From Sordaria brevicollis (lineage: Eukaryota; Ascomycota; Sordariomycetes; Sordariales; Sordariaceae), in assembly GCA_033439795.1 (NCBI GenBank), contig JAUTDP010000005.1, positions 744,001 through 808,000 on the forward strand: 64,000 nucleotides of DNA, in the 5' to 3' direction. The notes under the pieces were generated by a model, which saw nothing but the letters and a program-made list of their open reading frames with translations, did no database searches and was not told the origin of the DNA. The position numbers and the translations under genes are program-made. Shown here one piece after another: positions 12,186 to 25,165 of the stretch (positions are counted from its first letter, which is position 1; each line of letters opens with the position of its first letter).

Positions 12186-12310
12186 ATGGCGCTAACAATG
12201 CCCCTGGGGGCTCCACGCACGCCCGTTCGAGACGACGATCAGGTTGCAGAGCCAAGAATAAATGTGCTGCAAATTAGCTTGCTTCGGCCACGAGGCTTTC
12301 CGCTTAAGGG
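12186..12310 (+). pseudogene. Possible 5' end of a gene interrupted by the copia element
   Basis: ATG at 12186 (context cccagaATGG) opens about 41 codons of normal-GC sequence (MALTMPLGAPRTPVRDDDQ...) before the copia LTR begins at 12311. The last 54 bp recur right after the 3' LTR. There the frame continues as GAFAYPVNVKLHN and then a stop, or it could use a gtaaat donor at about 37061. No domain is recognised. The alternative is ordinary intergenic DNA with a chance ATG. Confidence 0.25.
12257..12310 (+). repeat. 54-bp direct repeat flanking copia, left copy
   Basis: Starts aataaatgtgctgcaaatta and ends cgcttaaggg, directly before the LTR TG. Recurs at 36992-37045 with two differences (C to T and G to A). 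Confidence 0.9.
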
Positions 12311-12619
12311 TGTCGGAAAACCTGGTGTTGCATCTGTTGAATGCAGGGATTACAGGTGGTATCGTAACCTCTGATCAGCTCTAAACGACTCTGACGTTAC
12401 AATTGTAGCTCTATGCGTTAGTCCCAGACTAAAGGAATAGCTTCATTCAAGGGTAGCTTCAAGAAGACGTAATACTTTGGTTCATAAACTTATATATAGA
12501 CCCTTAAACTCCTTCGTTTAATAGGGATTAACTTATTAAAAACTCTTTAGACTTTTTTAAATTAATTTATTTAATTACCTTAATAAACCTTTTATTACCC
12601 TAATAATATTTTTAATAAT
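12311..12619 (+). repeat. Copia 5' LTR
   Basis: Begins TGTCGGAAAACCTGG. It aligns to 36679-36994 to about 12619 and 36994, except for a 7-bp duplication (ttaattg) in the 3' copy. The first 170 bp are nearly free of RIP, while the rest is increasingly AT-rich. The exact 3' end is uncertain because no terminal CA is visible. Confidence 0.85.
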
Positions 12620-12899
12620 TAATAATTTGAATAACGCCTCTATTTCGCTACGAAATTTAAAAATACTATTACTCCTTTTATACTTCTATTATATTTCTAT
12701 TTTAATTTTCTAATTAAATTACACTTTTAATAAAGTACTATTTACTTCTATTTATTTTACCTTTATTTTATACTAACCCTCTTTAACGTTTTTTAACGTC
12801 TATTATATTTTATTACTATTAATTAATACTATTAAAAATATTATTATATTTAACGGTCCTACTATTAAAATTTCTCATCCCTATTTTAATAACGTTAAA

Positions 12900-14150
12900 A
12901 AATATAAAGAATAGGAGAATAACCTTTATAAATTAATTATAAATTACAAAATAATTAATTACTTTAAAGGATTAAAACTAAGTCCTCCTAATTTAATTAA
13001 AACTACTATAAATAATTACCCTCTTACTTAATAAATTCGAAATCGGATTAATACTATTCGAAATTATATAATAGGACTATAAAACGGTACTTTAACCTAT
13101 AATCCTACTTAACCTACTATAACGACCAATACCCCTCGGTCTATTATTAAATAAATTACTAATTTATACATTACCCTGATCGATTTTACTATAAATAATA
13201 AAAAAATATATAAAAATAACCGAAAAGAGAATACTTACGATTTTAACGTCCGTAAAACCTTCACTAATAATAATATTAAATTTCGAAATTAAATACTTAA
13301 ATTAATTAAATTAAATTTTAAAATTAATACCTTTTTACTTAATTTAATAATATTAAAAAAATTTATTAAAATTTATTTAATTTAAAATTACGACCTTATT
13401 AATACCTAAATTATTATTTATTACCGTTATAAAATTTATATTAAACCTCTTATTAAAATCCCTAAGGGCGGAATAAACAAATAGATTAATAAATAGAATA
13501 CCTTTATAACCTTTAAAATTCGCTATAAAGTTTTTAAAATATTAAACGTTAACGCTTAATTTAATAATATCCTTAAAACGCTATTTAATATACGACCCTT
13601 ATGAATATTTAAAATTCGCTATTATTATAAAAAAGAGGTTCGTCGCAATAATTTCGACTTCCGTACAATTTTTAATAATTTTAAAAAATATAACGCTATT
13701 AATAAAATTATAATAATCATTATAATTAATATTACCTAAATTCGTATATTAATTAAACGAAAAACTAATTTCTACGTTTATAATAAATAAAGATTTATTT
13801 TAAAGAAAATAAATTTTCTAAACGTAAAAAAATTAATATTAAAAAATTAATTAGAAATAATACTCGTTACCTAATTTATAATCGCAATTAATATTTATAT
13901 AAACGATATTAATATCTTTACCCTTAATTTATTAAATTTAATTAATCCGGAAATAAAAATATTAAAAAGGAGGTTAAAAAACGCCTTTAAAATAATAAAA
14001 AACTCTACCGCGACTATAAAAAATATTGTAAATCCTTAAAAAAGAAATTTATCAATTAAAATAAAAATTCTTATATTAATAATAAGGAAATTAATAGCGG
14101 AATTAACGAATCGAATTAATTAATTAATCTACTTATTTTATTAAAAGAAT
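12900..14150 (+). pseudogene. Copia gag-region remnant
   Basis: The plus frames carry long stretches with mainly TAA/TAG stops, for example DFNVRKTFTNNNIKFRN near 13240 and KRKTNFYVYN near 13755. Position before the protease and composition suggest Gag (particle protein), but I see no clear zinc knuckle. Assignment rests on position. Confidence 0.5.
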
Positions 14151-14214
14151 AAAGAGGGGTTTATAAAATAGCGTTAATTATTACCCCTCAACCGAACGAT
14201 AATATTATTTATCC

Positions 14215-14470
14215 GCTCAAAAATTATACTATTCTTAATTTAAAAAATTCGTTATATATTTTCAATTAGATTATTCGTTTCTTTAATTTTCGAAGAGTTC
14301 CTTATAGCGAATTCCTTTAAATTAAAAACTCTCTTATTCCTATTCAAGAATTTAAAATAATTAATATTATTATTAAAAGTAAAAAGGGATTTAAACAATT
14401 TCGATTCAAAAATATTACTTTTATTCCTAAAATCGCTACGAATTTAATTTTTTTATAGTTACTTTAATAA
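14215..14470 (+). pseudogene. Copia protease remnant
   Basis: The frame from about 14223 reads NYTILNLKNSLYIFN, which matches the W.LDSGSS.H.FN pattern of copia aspartic protease with the catalytic Asp replaced (N-L-K in place of D-S-G). It is followed by RFFNFRRVPYSEFL and, near 14430, PKIATNLIFL, the usual end (EFATNLVSL). The enzyme would process the Gag-Pol polyprotein. It is inactive here. Confidence 0.7.
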
Positions 14471-14889
14471 TAAAGCCTTTATTAAGACTATAAACCGCTT
14501 AATAATTACCTTCGTTATTATAATAATATATTCTTTTATCAATTATTAATACGATTAAACTAAATTATTCTCGAAAATTTACTCTTTTTTAAAACGCCGT
14601 CATTATTCTTTATATATTAAAATTAATATTACGATTTACTATTTAATCGCTATAATACTTACCGAAATAATCGAATTTAATATTAACGCTTCGGTTATTA
14701 TAACCTATAAATCCTCTCCTATTTATATAACGTCGATAGCGCCAAAATTAAAAGCGCGCCAAAAACGGTAAAATATAACGATTATATTATAATAAAGATT
14801 AAACGTTAAATCCGTCAAAAAGTTAAAAATTATAATAATAGGCTAAAAAAGCGGATTACTATTAATTTTTTTTAATTTTAAACTTATTA

Positions 14890-15250
14890 ATACTAACGGG
14901 GAAATAAATATAATATTATTTATTTATTGGTATATTAAATATATTTAAAATTATTACTTTAATAATGAAAATGCGACCTCCTTCTTTACTATATTTCGTA
15001 ACCTATTTATAATTTTCGAAAACCGTTATTCGGTTACTCTAAAATATTTCGAATACAATAATAAAATTACTAAAACATTCGCGGTTATTTTATAACTTAT
15101 AGCTAAAAGAATTAAAATTAAACTTTATACTCCTAATATATAAATTTAAAATAATAAGGTAGAAAAATTTAAAAATATTATTAAAAAAAAATACTATTAT
15201 AATAAATAATTCGAAGTTTCCTTTATTTTTCTAATTAAAGGTTTATTTAA
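14890..15250 (+). pseudogene. Copia integrase core remnant
   Basis: FFTIFRNL, NRYSVTLKYFEYNNKIT and YTPNI.I.NNKVEKFKNIIKKK correspond to the integrase core around the second and third acidic residues (family pattern D.G.E..........P.TPQQNG.AER.N). RIP has changed key residues and added stops. It lies between protease and reverse transcriptase, as expected in copia. Confidence 0.7.
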
Positions 15251-16040
15251 CCGCCGTTTACCTTTCCAACCGGTTATTAAAATGTTTCAACGATTAAAAA
15301 TCCCTATATAAGCATTTTTATACTACTATTACTTAATAACGAAATTTCACTACCCTTCGCAAATGAAATTTAAACTATTTAAAAACTTATAAATATAAAA
15401 CTTACGCTATAACAAAATCTACCCAATTTAAATAAAATCGATTAAATAAATTTCGACCCAAAGTATAAATTAATTACCTTATTAAATTTATTTTTATAAC
15501 TATTTATCGTATTTAAAATCTAATTACGAATTAAATTATTAATATTCGAAATATTATATTTAATAAATATTCGAAAACTTTTTTTTAAATTTACTTAAAG
15601 AATGGAAATCTCTTCATAATTCTTCCAACCAATTTACTAATCTATTTAGAAAGGCTAACCAAAGTCCTATCGAACCTTTACTTATAGGAAATCGAATCGA
15701 TATTAAAAATTCGAATATTTAAGAAAACTTCCCTAGCGATTTATTTTAATTTAAACCTATTAAGGATTCAAATTAAAAAAAGGAATAAAAGTTAAAGCAA
15801 TTAAAAATATCCGAAAAAATAAAAATAGACTATATTTTTAATTATTTAATTCCGCTAAATACTCCTGCTCCTTTATTATTTTTCATTAATTTACTCTAAA
15901 AACCTAAATTCGAAAAAGAAATTAACGAAAGTTTTATACTTTAAAAATCAATTTTTAATATTAATCGTTTTTATTAACCTATTACTTTATATAAAGGTAA
16001 TATTATTATAAAAACCTAATTCGAAAGGCTATTTAAAAAC
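15251..16040 (+). other. Copia integrase C-terminus and linker, unresolved
   Basis: AT-rich plus-strand sequence between integrase and reverse transcriptase. Frames are charged but carry stops. I recognise no domain. Confidence 0.4.
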
Positions 16041-17437
16041 GATAAAGTTTATACTATTTATAAACACAATTTACCGCCAATTCCCAAACGATATAATAAT
16101 TTTAAGGATTATTTCCTTCGTTAATAATTTTTCGAAATAGAGTTAAATTATTTTAATAATTATAAAAATATATATATTTAATTAGAAATAAATTCTAATA
16201 AATCTAAAACCAAAGGGAAGTAAATTTTTAACTTATTACGGGCTGAGTGCACGTTAGGTATGGGTTAGGATATGTATTGAAGTACAAAGGAGAGGAAATG
16301 GGAAGTGTGCGTGGAGGGTTGGATATATAGGCGCGAGCCTATGCCCCAGCCTATATACGCCCACGTAATACTGCACGTAACCACTAGTAACTAGATTTTG
16401 GCTATGTCGTACCATAGCATATGTGCTATGGTCGTGAATGGCCGCTAGGGAGCTAAGCACCTGTAAGGGTGGTTAGTGCGTGTACTAGGTATGGTATAGG
16501 TCTAATCTTGTGATATAACTATATATAAATCTACGTTTATAAATTCTATAAAAATAAGAAATTTAAAAAGGTTAAAGTAAAATTAATCGTATAAAGGAAT
16601 TAATAATAAAAAACTAACGAAGAGATATATACTTCTATTTTAGTAAAACGGTCGTTTCGAACTATTATTACTATTATTATTCGTTTCGACCTAAAATTAA
16701 TTTAATACGACGTAATTAATACCTTTATTAACGCTAACTTTAACGAAATCGTTTATATATAAATACTATAAGGTTATTAAAAACCGGGAAAGGTTTTACT
16801 TATTAAAAAAGCTTTATACGGATTAAAGAGATTACCGTTATTTTAATAATAAGAATTTACTAACGCCTTTTCAAATATCGGCTTCTTACCTATATTAAAA
16901 GAGCCCTATATTCTTATTAAAAACGGAATTTACGTTTTCTATTATATTAATAATATAGTCTTTACTTATTTAAAATATTATTAAAAGGAAATTCGTCGAT
17001 ATATAAAAGAATCAAAATAACGTTATTATTTTATAAAAAGGGAGGATCTTGAATAAATTCTAAGTATTAAAATAATTAAAGACCGTACTAAGTGTAAAAT
17101 TTAATTATTTTAACGTTTTTATATTAAAAGAATTTATTAATTTACTATTAATAAATATATAACTTTTACCCTTATAGCCGCTTAAAAGCTAATACCCTTT
17201 AAAAATAAAATAACGGGTAAAATTATTTATAATTATTAAATTAAAGTAGGATTTATTCTTTTCATTACTATTATTATTCGATTAAACGTTATATTCGCCG
17301 TAAGTCGACTAGTTCGTTATTTTTATAATCCCAATTTAAATTATTATAAAAAAATAAATAAAATATTATATTATTTTTATATAATTCGTAATCTTTACTT
17401 AATTTTTAAGGGTAACGACGTATTGAAAATTACTTCG
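16041..17437 (+). pseudogene. Copia reverse transcriptase and start of RNase H, interrupted at 16241-16535
   Basis: The RT frame enters near 16040 and, after the insert, reads VYKF..NKKFKKVKVKL near 16534-16590, then RFDLKLI.YDVINTFINANFNEIVYI (16680-16760), LLIKKALYGLKRLPLF (16797-16845) and VFYYINNIVFTY (16933-16968). The last is the catalytic YVDD box altered to YINN. FAVSRLVRYFYNPN (17290-17335) begins RNase H, which is cut by G2 at 17438 after GNDVLKITS and resumes at 36061. Confidence 0.85.
16241..16531. mobile_element. 291-bp unmutated insertion of unknown class with TACG duplication
   Basis: A normal-GC block inside RIP-degraded copia RT. TACG occurs at 16237-16240 and again at 16532-16535. 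Deleting the insert and one TACG rejoins TTA ACT TAT TAC GTT TAT AAA in the RT frame. No terminal inverted repeat or LTR ends are visible. It contains a perfect 9-bp hairpin (accatagca-tatg-tgctatggt) near 16412 and a second hairpin around the tatataggc/gcctatata pair near 16324. A 68-codon minus-strand ORF here is probably chance. Confidence 0.75.
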
Positions 17438-17692
17438 TGTTAAATAGCATAAGCTCATAGCGTGAAGTCCTTAATAAACTGGATAATTATAGAATACGAT
17501 AATTGATTTAAAAAAGAGATCGAATCGAAGTTCGACCTCTCGGCTATCTACTTATATATAAGAGTCAACTCGGGTCGTCCCTAACCCAACTCTTACAATA
17601 CTTAAAAGAGAAAGTAAATTTACGACCGAATTTACGACCGATTTAATATCGAATCGTAATTCGTTTCGACCTATCCCCTTCTTTCCTTTATA
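17438..17692 (-). repeat. G2 3' LTR
   Basis: Starts TGTTAAATAGCATAAGC and ends CCTTTATA (RIP form of CA) on the plus strand, 255 bp. A purine tract, tagggggtaat on the minus strand at 17693-17703, lies directly next to it and fits the polypurine tract of a minus-strand element. Confidence 0.92.
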
Positions 17693-17703
17693 ATTACCCC
17701 CTA

Positions 17704-19950
17704 CGTTAATTTATTATTATCCTAGTAATTCGTTTAAATATATACCCTTATTATTTATTTATTTAAATCCTAAATCCTTTTTATTTATCCTTTACGGGCC
17801 GATTCAATTATTTATGTCTTTAATACTATACCCGGTAATTTAAAGGACGATTTCGTTAACGCTATTATATATATCGTTTCTATAAATTTCGAATTTTTAA
17901 TTAACGAACGGATTATTAGCGATATATATAAGTATTTTACCGTTATAATTATAAACGTCGCGGACGTCCTATTTATTATTATTAATATTTTAAACTTTAA
18001 AGTAATTATCGATTATAATTATTTTAAGGTTAATTTAAATATAAATTAAATTAGCGTAAGAGTATTATTTAACTAAATTATACGGTCCTTTAAAAGTATA
18101 ATCCTTCGTTATATTTTAAATAATTTAATAATATTTATTAATTTATTTATAATTATTAAAATATAAATAATCTATTAATATTAATTTAAATACTTATTTT
18201 TACTTTTCGGCGCCGTCCTTAAAATAATTAATTTCCTCCTATTAATTTTTATTCTACTCTTCGAAATATTTAATACGTTCGGTTAATTTATTAAATACTT
18301 TTTAATTATAATTCGGGGTTATATTAATAATTAATTTAGGGGGAAATTAAATTCTAATATAATTATAACCGAAAAGGATACGTTATAAGGTCGAAATAAT
18401 TTAATTAATTATAATTATATTAAAAAGTTTATTTATAACCGAAATAATACTTATATTAAAAACCGTTTTATTACGAATAAAACGGGTATTAAAATCGATT
18501 ATATTTATATCCGAATTTTAGTCCGATTTAAAATTCGGCGATAAATTCACTTTAAAAAACGAATTTATAATTAAAGAAAATTCAAAGCGTTTAAAAATCT
18601 TAAAATTTAGGTCGGAAGTGGATTATCTTTTTTTAATTATACGATTGGCGGTAAAAATATTAATAAAATTAATCGATTTAATTAAAATATTTTAAGTAAG
18701 GATAATAATTCGAATTGGAAGGGTAATAAAATTTTTAAACTTAATATAACCGGTAATATTAAAAATATTAGGGATTTTAATTCCTCATATCGTTAAAATA
18801 TTAAAAAAAATAACTTTATTAATTTAAAGAATTAAATTAAATTTAATTATAGCGATAAATTTATTTATAATATTATTAAACGACGAATTACCGAAGATAA
18901 CGCTATATAAAATAGCGGGCTATTTAATTAAAATAATTTATAATTTATTATTTAAAAATAGGTTTAATTTCTCGAATACGCTAGTTTAAAATTATTTAAC
19001 GGGGGTTAATCCCTTTATAATAAACGTTAATTCCTTAAGCTCGGTATAGCGTATATTGATTTAAATTCCTTTGGGTTCGGCCTTTAAATTAATACCGGAA
19101 ATAATTTCGTCGAATTTGGCCGGGGCTACGTTCTTTTCTATTTACGCCTTAAATTTATCGATATTCTCCTTATAAACGTTCTATTTAATTTAAAATTCGG
19201 AATCCTAATAAATAAAATATTTTTATATAATAATAAAAACTTTATTATTTATATCCTCTTTAATAATAATATCGGTATTGAAATTAGCGTCGAATTAATA
19301 TATTTGAACGTATTTTTCTAAAACGAAATCTAAAAGAGGCTTAGCGTATTATTTATAATTTTTAAATATTTTAACGTTTTATTCGTATTAAATTAATTTA
19401 AAGTTCGCTTTATATTAACGTACGTAAAAAAATATTTTATAAATTTCTATATTAATTTTTTTATTCTATTTATTTTATTCGTAAAAAGATTTTAACGATT
19501 TTATAATTTAATATACCACGGCTATCGCGATTTAAATAGCGATATTTAATTTATAGGGTAAATTTCTTATAATTTTTATAAAATAGACTCTATTTTTAAT
19601 TGCGCTTAAAAATTTAATAATTTCTTTATAGTATTTTATTTACGAAATTTAAAAATTATTAATTATATAAATAATTAAAATTATTTCGGTTTATTTTCTA
19701 TTATCGTTATAAAAATCGCGAAATATTTTACTCTAATTAAATTATAAGCGTTTAAAAACGTTTAAATTTTAATTTAATTTATTTAAAATATAATTAGCTT
19801 AATTTAAAACGTATTAACCTTTTTAATTTTATATTTCGTAAATTACTTTTATAATATTAAAAATAGGAAGATTAAAAATAATAAGATTACTATTATACGT
19901 ATAAGCGGTAAAGTAGCGCGAATATATTAATTTATTTTAATTCGGTATAA
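17704..19950 (-). pseudogene. Extra ORF remnant in the 3' part of G2
   Basis: About 2.2 kb separates the integrase from the polypurine tract. Around 19,240-18,950 the minus frame has few stops, all explainable by RIP, and a charged, protein-like reading (KNVAPAKFDEIISGINLKAEP, then NIRYTELKEL). The codon-aligned plus frame is also fairly open but hydrophobic. I recognise no family. It could be an additional protein, a gag-like ORF, or an integrase extension. Confidence 0.4.
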
Positions 19951-20399
19951 TTAAATCGTTTATAATAATTATTATAATAATTAATTTCGGATTATAAATT
20001 TATTTTAATTATATAATTTAATTAAAGTATTTGAAAATAAGAAGAAATTTGGCTAAAAATTAATTTATATATATTAAATATTATAAAGCGGGTTATATTA
20101 TAATTTATATATAGTAAATAATTAATATTTAATTACTTTATCGGTTTAAAACGAATTGGGTTTAAAGAGGGAAAATACGTTTAATTTCCTTTTTAAGTAA
20201 TATATTATTTAAATACTATAAATTAATATAATTAAATTTAATTCTTCGGATTTTTTTAATTTATTAAATTGAATAGGGAATTACGCTTTATATTCTTTAA
20301 TTAATTGCCGGCTATTTTTTATAAAACCTATTTTTCTAATTATATTATAAGGCGTTTAAATATTCGATTCGTAATTATAATTTTTCTATTTTATTTTAT

Positions 20400-21750
20400 A
20401 ATTAATATATAATTTATTTTTTATTTAAATTATTCGCCGTTTTAATAATCGTTTTATTTCGTAAAAATAAAATTAATTATCGTTTTTTTTCGATAAATAT
20501 ATAATTTAATTTATTATTCCTTTTCTTACCGAATAAATTTTCGTTTTTAGAATATTTATAAAAGTATATTAAGGAAATTATTTTATAAATTTTTTATATT
20601 TTCGGTATATTAAATTTATAAATTAAATTATTAATTTTATATATTATTTTAAAAAAGTTAATTTTTCATTAACCGAATTTTCGTAAAAGTTCGCTTATAG
20701 GGTTATACCTTTTATAAAATCGGATTATTACTTTATTTCCAACCTTAAAGGATAAAAACCGGTATAATTTATTATATAAGAATTTATATTTTATAACGGC
20801 TTAATTTAAAACGTTATTAATTTCTTAATTATATAATTTTTATATCGCTTTAAAATTATAATTTTTTAAATTTTATAATTTAATAAAATTTAGGGTAATA
20901 TTAAGCTTAAAACCGAATATTAATTCGTTCGGGATTAAATTCAACGGGGTAAATAAAGAATTATTTATATTATATTAGAATATTAATAAAATATTAGGTT
21001 AAAATATATTAAAATTCTTAGTAATATAATATTTAATAATAAATTTTACTTTTTAATTTCTCCTTTTATTTTTTCTATTAATTTAAGAATATTATACCGT
21101 AATATATATTAATTTATAATTTAATTTATTAAATATAATTTTCTAAATTTCGGATAGGAATTTTAAATTTCGATCGTTAATTATTACGTAAAATAAACCC
21201 TAATCGTAAAATAATAATATCGTTACGAATTTTTTTATTTAATCTTTTATTAAATAAATTATTTTCTTTAAAATTAAAATAACCTTCTTATTAAAAATAT
21301 AAATAATTATTATAAACGAATCGAAATTTTCTCTTCTTTATATTATTAATATATAAAATTATTTAAATAAACCTATTATAGAATCGATATAAATTATATA
21401 ATATAGAATTAATTTAAAGATTATAAATTAGAATTAACTGGGAATTATTTTACAATTTATTTTTAATTGATTATATTTAGGGTAATAGGAAATATATATT
21501 TTAAATTAGTATAATAATTATAAAATCGATAAACCCTCTAATTCTTTTATTATTTAAAACGGGCCAAAATAATATTTATCGTTATAAACTATTTTAAAAA
21601 TCGATTTAAAATAATTATATAATATATATAATTGAATTGCGCTATTATATACTTTATAATATAGTAGGCTATTTTTAAAAAATTAATATTTAAAATATTA
21701 ATCTTTAAGGAAATTATAACGCGCGCTTTTTTCGGCGTAGAATTTTAATT
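20400..21750 (-). pseudogene. G2 integrase remnant
   Basis: Reading the minus strand downward from 21,640: YYFGPF, then near 21,310 FDSFITIIYIFNKKVILI (position of the first catalytic Asp), then INDRNLKFLSEIQKIIFNKLN near 21,180 (second Asp region), and PLNLIPNELIFGFKL near 20,930. This is the order of a Ty3/gypsy integrase. TAA/TAG stops interrupt it. Confidence 0.75.
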
Positions 21751-22049
21751 TTTTTATAATTTAGGAATAATAAATATCTTTTACGTAATTTTTAATAAAA
21801 TCCGCCTTAATTTCGTCCGTTATTTAAATATAAATTAAATATACGGAATTTTTCTATATATTATCCAATTCGTTAACTTTTAAATCGGAGTAGGGTACTT
21901 TAAATAATAACCGGGATAAGGTATTTAAAACGACGTTAATCTTATTAAAAATATATTATATATTAAAATCGAATTAGAATAAATAAATTAAAACCGTAAT
22001 TAATTTTAAATTAAATTTAATTAAATTTATTATTTTTAAAATAATTTAG

Positions 22050-22438
22050 TAAATAATACTAATAATTATTTTATAATCGGTAAAAATAATTATTAATTTA
22101 TAATATAATTAAATAATTTATTTTATTATTTTATAAACCTATATAAAATATATAATTTCGAATTTTATAAGTTAATATTACTTTTTAACGTTCGAAAGCC
22201 GTTTATTATAAAATATAATCGGTTCGATATGTATAATAAAGAAAAATTTACCGTTTTAAGAATTATTTTTTAAATAGAAAATAATTAAACTAAAATTAAA
22301 TTTGAATAATACATTAATTTTATAGAACGTTTAACGGCCTAAATAGTAATAAAAAAGGATTTACTCTTTATAAAATTAATTTTATAAAATTTTAAAGGCT
22401 TCTTTCTCCTATTAAATAAATTTAAAAATAACCGTTTT
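22050..22438 (-). pseudogene. G2 RNase H remnant, upstream half of the split pol
   Basis: The minus frame contains KRLSNVKK and LIKFEIIYFI near 22,190-22,130, which fit the S..L..AE.NY...E.E.L.IV part of gypsy RNase H. It abuts chromovirus copy 1 at 22439. The RT catalytic region lies on the far side of that insertion. Confidence 0.65.
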
Positions 22439-22689
22439 TATTATAACGCTAGCGGATAGGGTCCTTATTTAACGGACCGGCTATCGCTCGGGCGGTTACC
22501 CAAAGGCTAACCGCACTAGCGCACGTAATTACGTACCGCCTTCGTAGGTCGCCCGCGCTTAAATATAAAACCCTAGCGTAGGGCGCGCCCTTTATTCATT
22601 TTCTTCTTTTCTTCTTCATTTTATAATTCTATAATAAACTTAAATTTAACGTATTAAATTTATTTCTCGTAATTATATCGTTCGTAATA
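22439..22689 (+). repeat. Chromovirus copy 1 5' LTR
   Basis: Begins TATTATAACGC (RIP form of TGTTACGGCG) and ends CGTAATA (from CGTAACA). A TATA-like atataaaaccc lies at 22,563-22,573, followed by a CpG-rich patch and a pyrimidine tract (ttttcttcttttcttcttc). Confidence 0.93.
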
Positions 22690-22949
22690 ATTATAAAATT
22701 ATTTTTATTATATTAAGGAAGTATTTAAATATTTTAAACTTATTTACCAATTAAAATAATTATAATATATACTTTCGTAATTAATTACAATAGTATATAC
22801 CCCCGACGAAAAAGCTACCGCGGCTAAGACCGTTAAATTATTTATTATTAAAAGCGTTTAAATAAATAAAGTTTAAAAGAAGAATATATTTAATAAATTC
22901 GTAATTGAATAAATTAAATTTAATATTATAAATATATTTATTATTTTTA

Positions 22950-25165
22950 ATATAATTATTTAATAAAACGATATTTTTAGGCGTTATTCGTTTAGTAATA
23001 TTACGATCGGCACCTTTAAAAAGAAATAGGATACTTAATTACGTAATATCGATAAATTTAATTTGAAGGATTGTAATATTTTGGAGGATATAAATAAAGT
23101 TATTACGTTTTTTAATTAGGAAATTATTAATAAATTCGCCGATATTTATTATATATTTAGTACGGAGGATTTATTCGGCTTCCTATATACGAAAATTAAC
23201 GTAATTACGAAATATTAGGCCTAATATAATAAAAGTTATTTAACCTTCGCTTTTAAATTTTTAATAGCTATAAACTAAAATTATTAGGAATAAAATAATA
23301 ATAATATCCTATTAATAGATTTCGATACTTTTAAATATATTATTAAAGATCCCGAAGGTATACGTACTATTTTCGAAGAAATTAAATTACGAATTATTTT
23401 AATTAAAATTATTCTTTCTTAATAATAAGGATATTAAATTATTATTATTAATTTAAATATTAACTTAAAATAAATATACGAATACGCTACTAATTTATTA
23501 AAATATTAGAAGGGCGCCGAAATAAATAATAAACGCTTCTATAAGGATTTATATTAGGAATAAAGTAAAAATATATTTTTAATATATTAATTATTAGAAG
23601 CCCGCGGAAATAAAGATCCTAATTTCGAATTAAACGATTACGAGACTTTATATTATAAAAACGCCGTATTATGCGAAAAAAACCGTAAACTTTAAATTTA
23701 ATTTATTATATTACGTTAAATTATTAATTATTTTAATAAGGGAGTTTAAAATAATACCTTATTTAATAACGGTTAGAATAACGATTTATCCGACGATAAA
23801 AAGGTTTAAAATAATACTCCGTTTAACGACGGTTATATTAATAAATAGGGTACTTTTTACGAATAAAAAAATAATTCTTCGATTAAGGGTTACCTTTCTT
23901 ATTCTTATTTTTTTACTAAATAGAACGAAACCCGTTGCGATTTAATCGAAAAAGAGAAGGAATTCGCTAAAATTAACAATAATTTAATAATTATAAAAGT
24001 CTAAACCGAAGAATTAGGAGGAATAATAATTACCCAAAATAGTAATGTAGCCGATTTATATACCGTAATTATTATTTTAATTAAAGAAAATATTAACCTC
24101 TATAAAGAAAATATTAATTTTTATAAAAAGAAGGTTATTTTTTTAATTCCTAAGAATTTCGAACGCTATAGCCGCGCTAATTACGATAATAATAGCGATA
24201 ATAAAAACCGTTGTAAAGAGACGCTTACTACCGATTTTTCTATTATTAATTATAGACGCTTATTAATTAAAGAAAAGGACCCGCCCTACTTTTATAATAA
24301 AAAGGATAAAAATATTATTATTTTTAACGTTTAATATTATTATATTTTTAATAAATTTAAATTGAATACCGATTATTTTTTTAATAATGAAGCTAAAAAG
24401 ATATATATCGAAAATTATATTATTAGTAAAATTATTTAAAATTTTAAACCCTATTTCGCCGATAGCTTTTATAATATTAAGATTTTTAATAAATTATTTA
24501 TTTATTTATACGCCGAATATTATAATTACGATCGAAAGGAGAAAGTTATTTACGAATTTAACGATTTAAAATTCGAAATGAATAGGGATTTTTAAAAATT
24601 CTATAATAAATTCGTACGTTTAACCGGGGAATATAGTCGTCTTCTTAATTTATAAAAATAGGAATTTAATTAGAAATTTTTGGGTATTATTTAAAACGCT
24701 TTCTTTTAGGGATATAGATAAAAAGACGTTACCTTTAATTAATATACTTTAATAGTTAAAAAGGCGGTCGAAATTAATTAATATATCTTTTTTAATAATA
24801 AAATTAAGAAGGATAATAAAAATAAAAATAAAAATACTTCCTCTTTTTTTACGAATTTATTTAATAAGGCTAAGGGTTTTACCGATTTTAATAAGAATTT
24901 TAATAATATTATTAATAATAATATTAATATCGGTAATAATAACCGAAATAATTCCTATCGCGCTTTTAATATAATTCGTAAAGAAGCTTATAAGTTATTC
25001 GAGGAAAATAAGTATTTTATATATAAAGAAATTAAATATCGTTTCCGTAATTACTTTAATTATTATAACAATAACTTTAATTATATTAATAAATTCGTTA
25101 ATTATTATAATTATAAGGATAAAAAGGATAATAAACCGACCGATAATAAAGCGGAAAATTAATTA
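22950..25165 (+). pseudogene. Chromovirus copy 1 gag remnant
   Basis: The plus frame includes KKAVEIN.YIFFNNKIKKDN near 24,750-24,810 and an Asn-rich stretch. Near 25,009-25,056 it reads YFIYKEIKYRFRNY, which has the spacing of a CCHC zinc knuckle with each Cys changed to Tyr or Ile. The 60-codon open frame at 24387-24569 lies inside and recurs in copy 2. Gag would form the virus-like particle. Confidence 0.75.

Noticed and set aside
24387..24569. 60-codon open frame repeated at 41874-42056
   Set aside because: Conserved only because it lies in the two chromovirus copies; it is out of the gag frame and has no domain.
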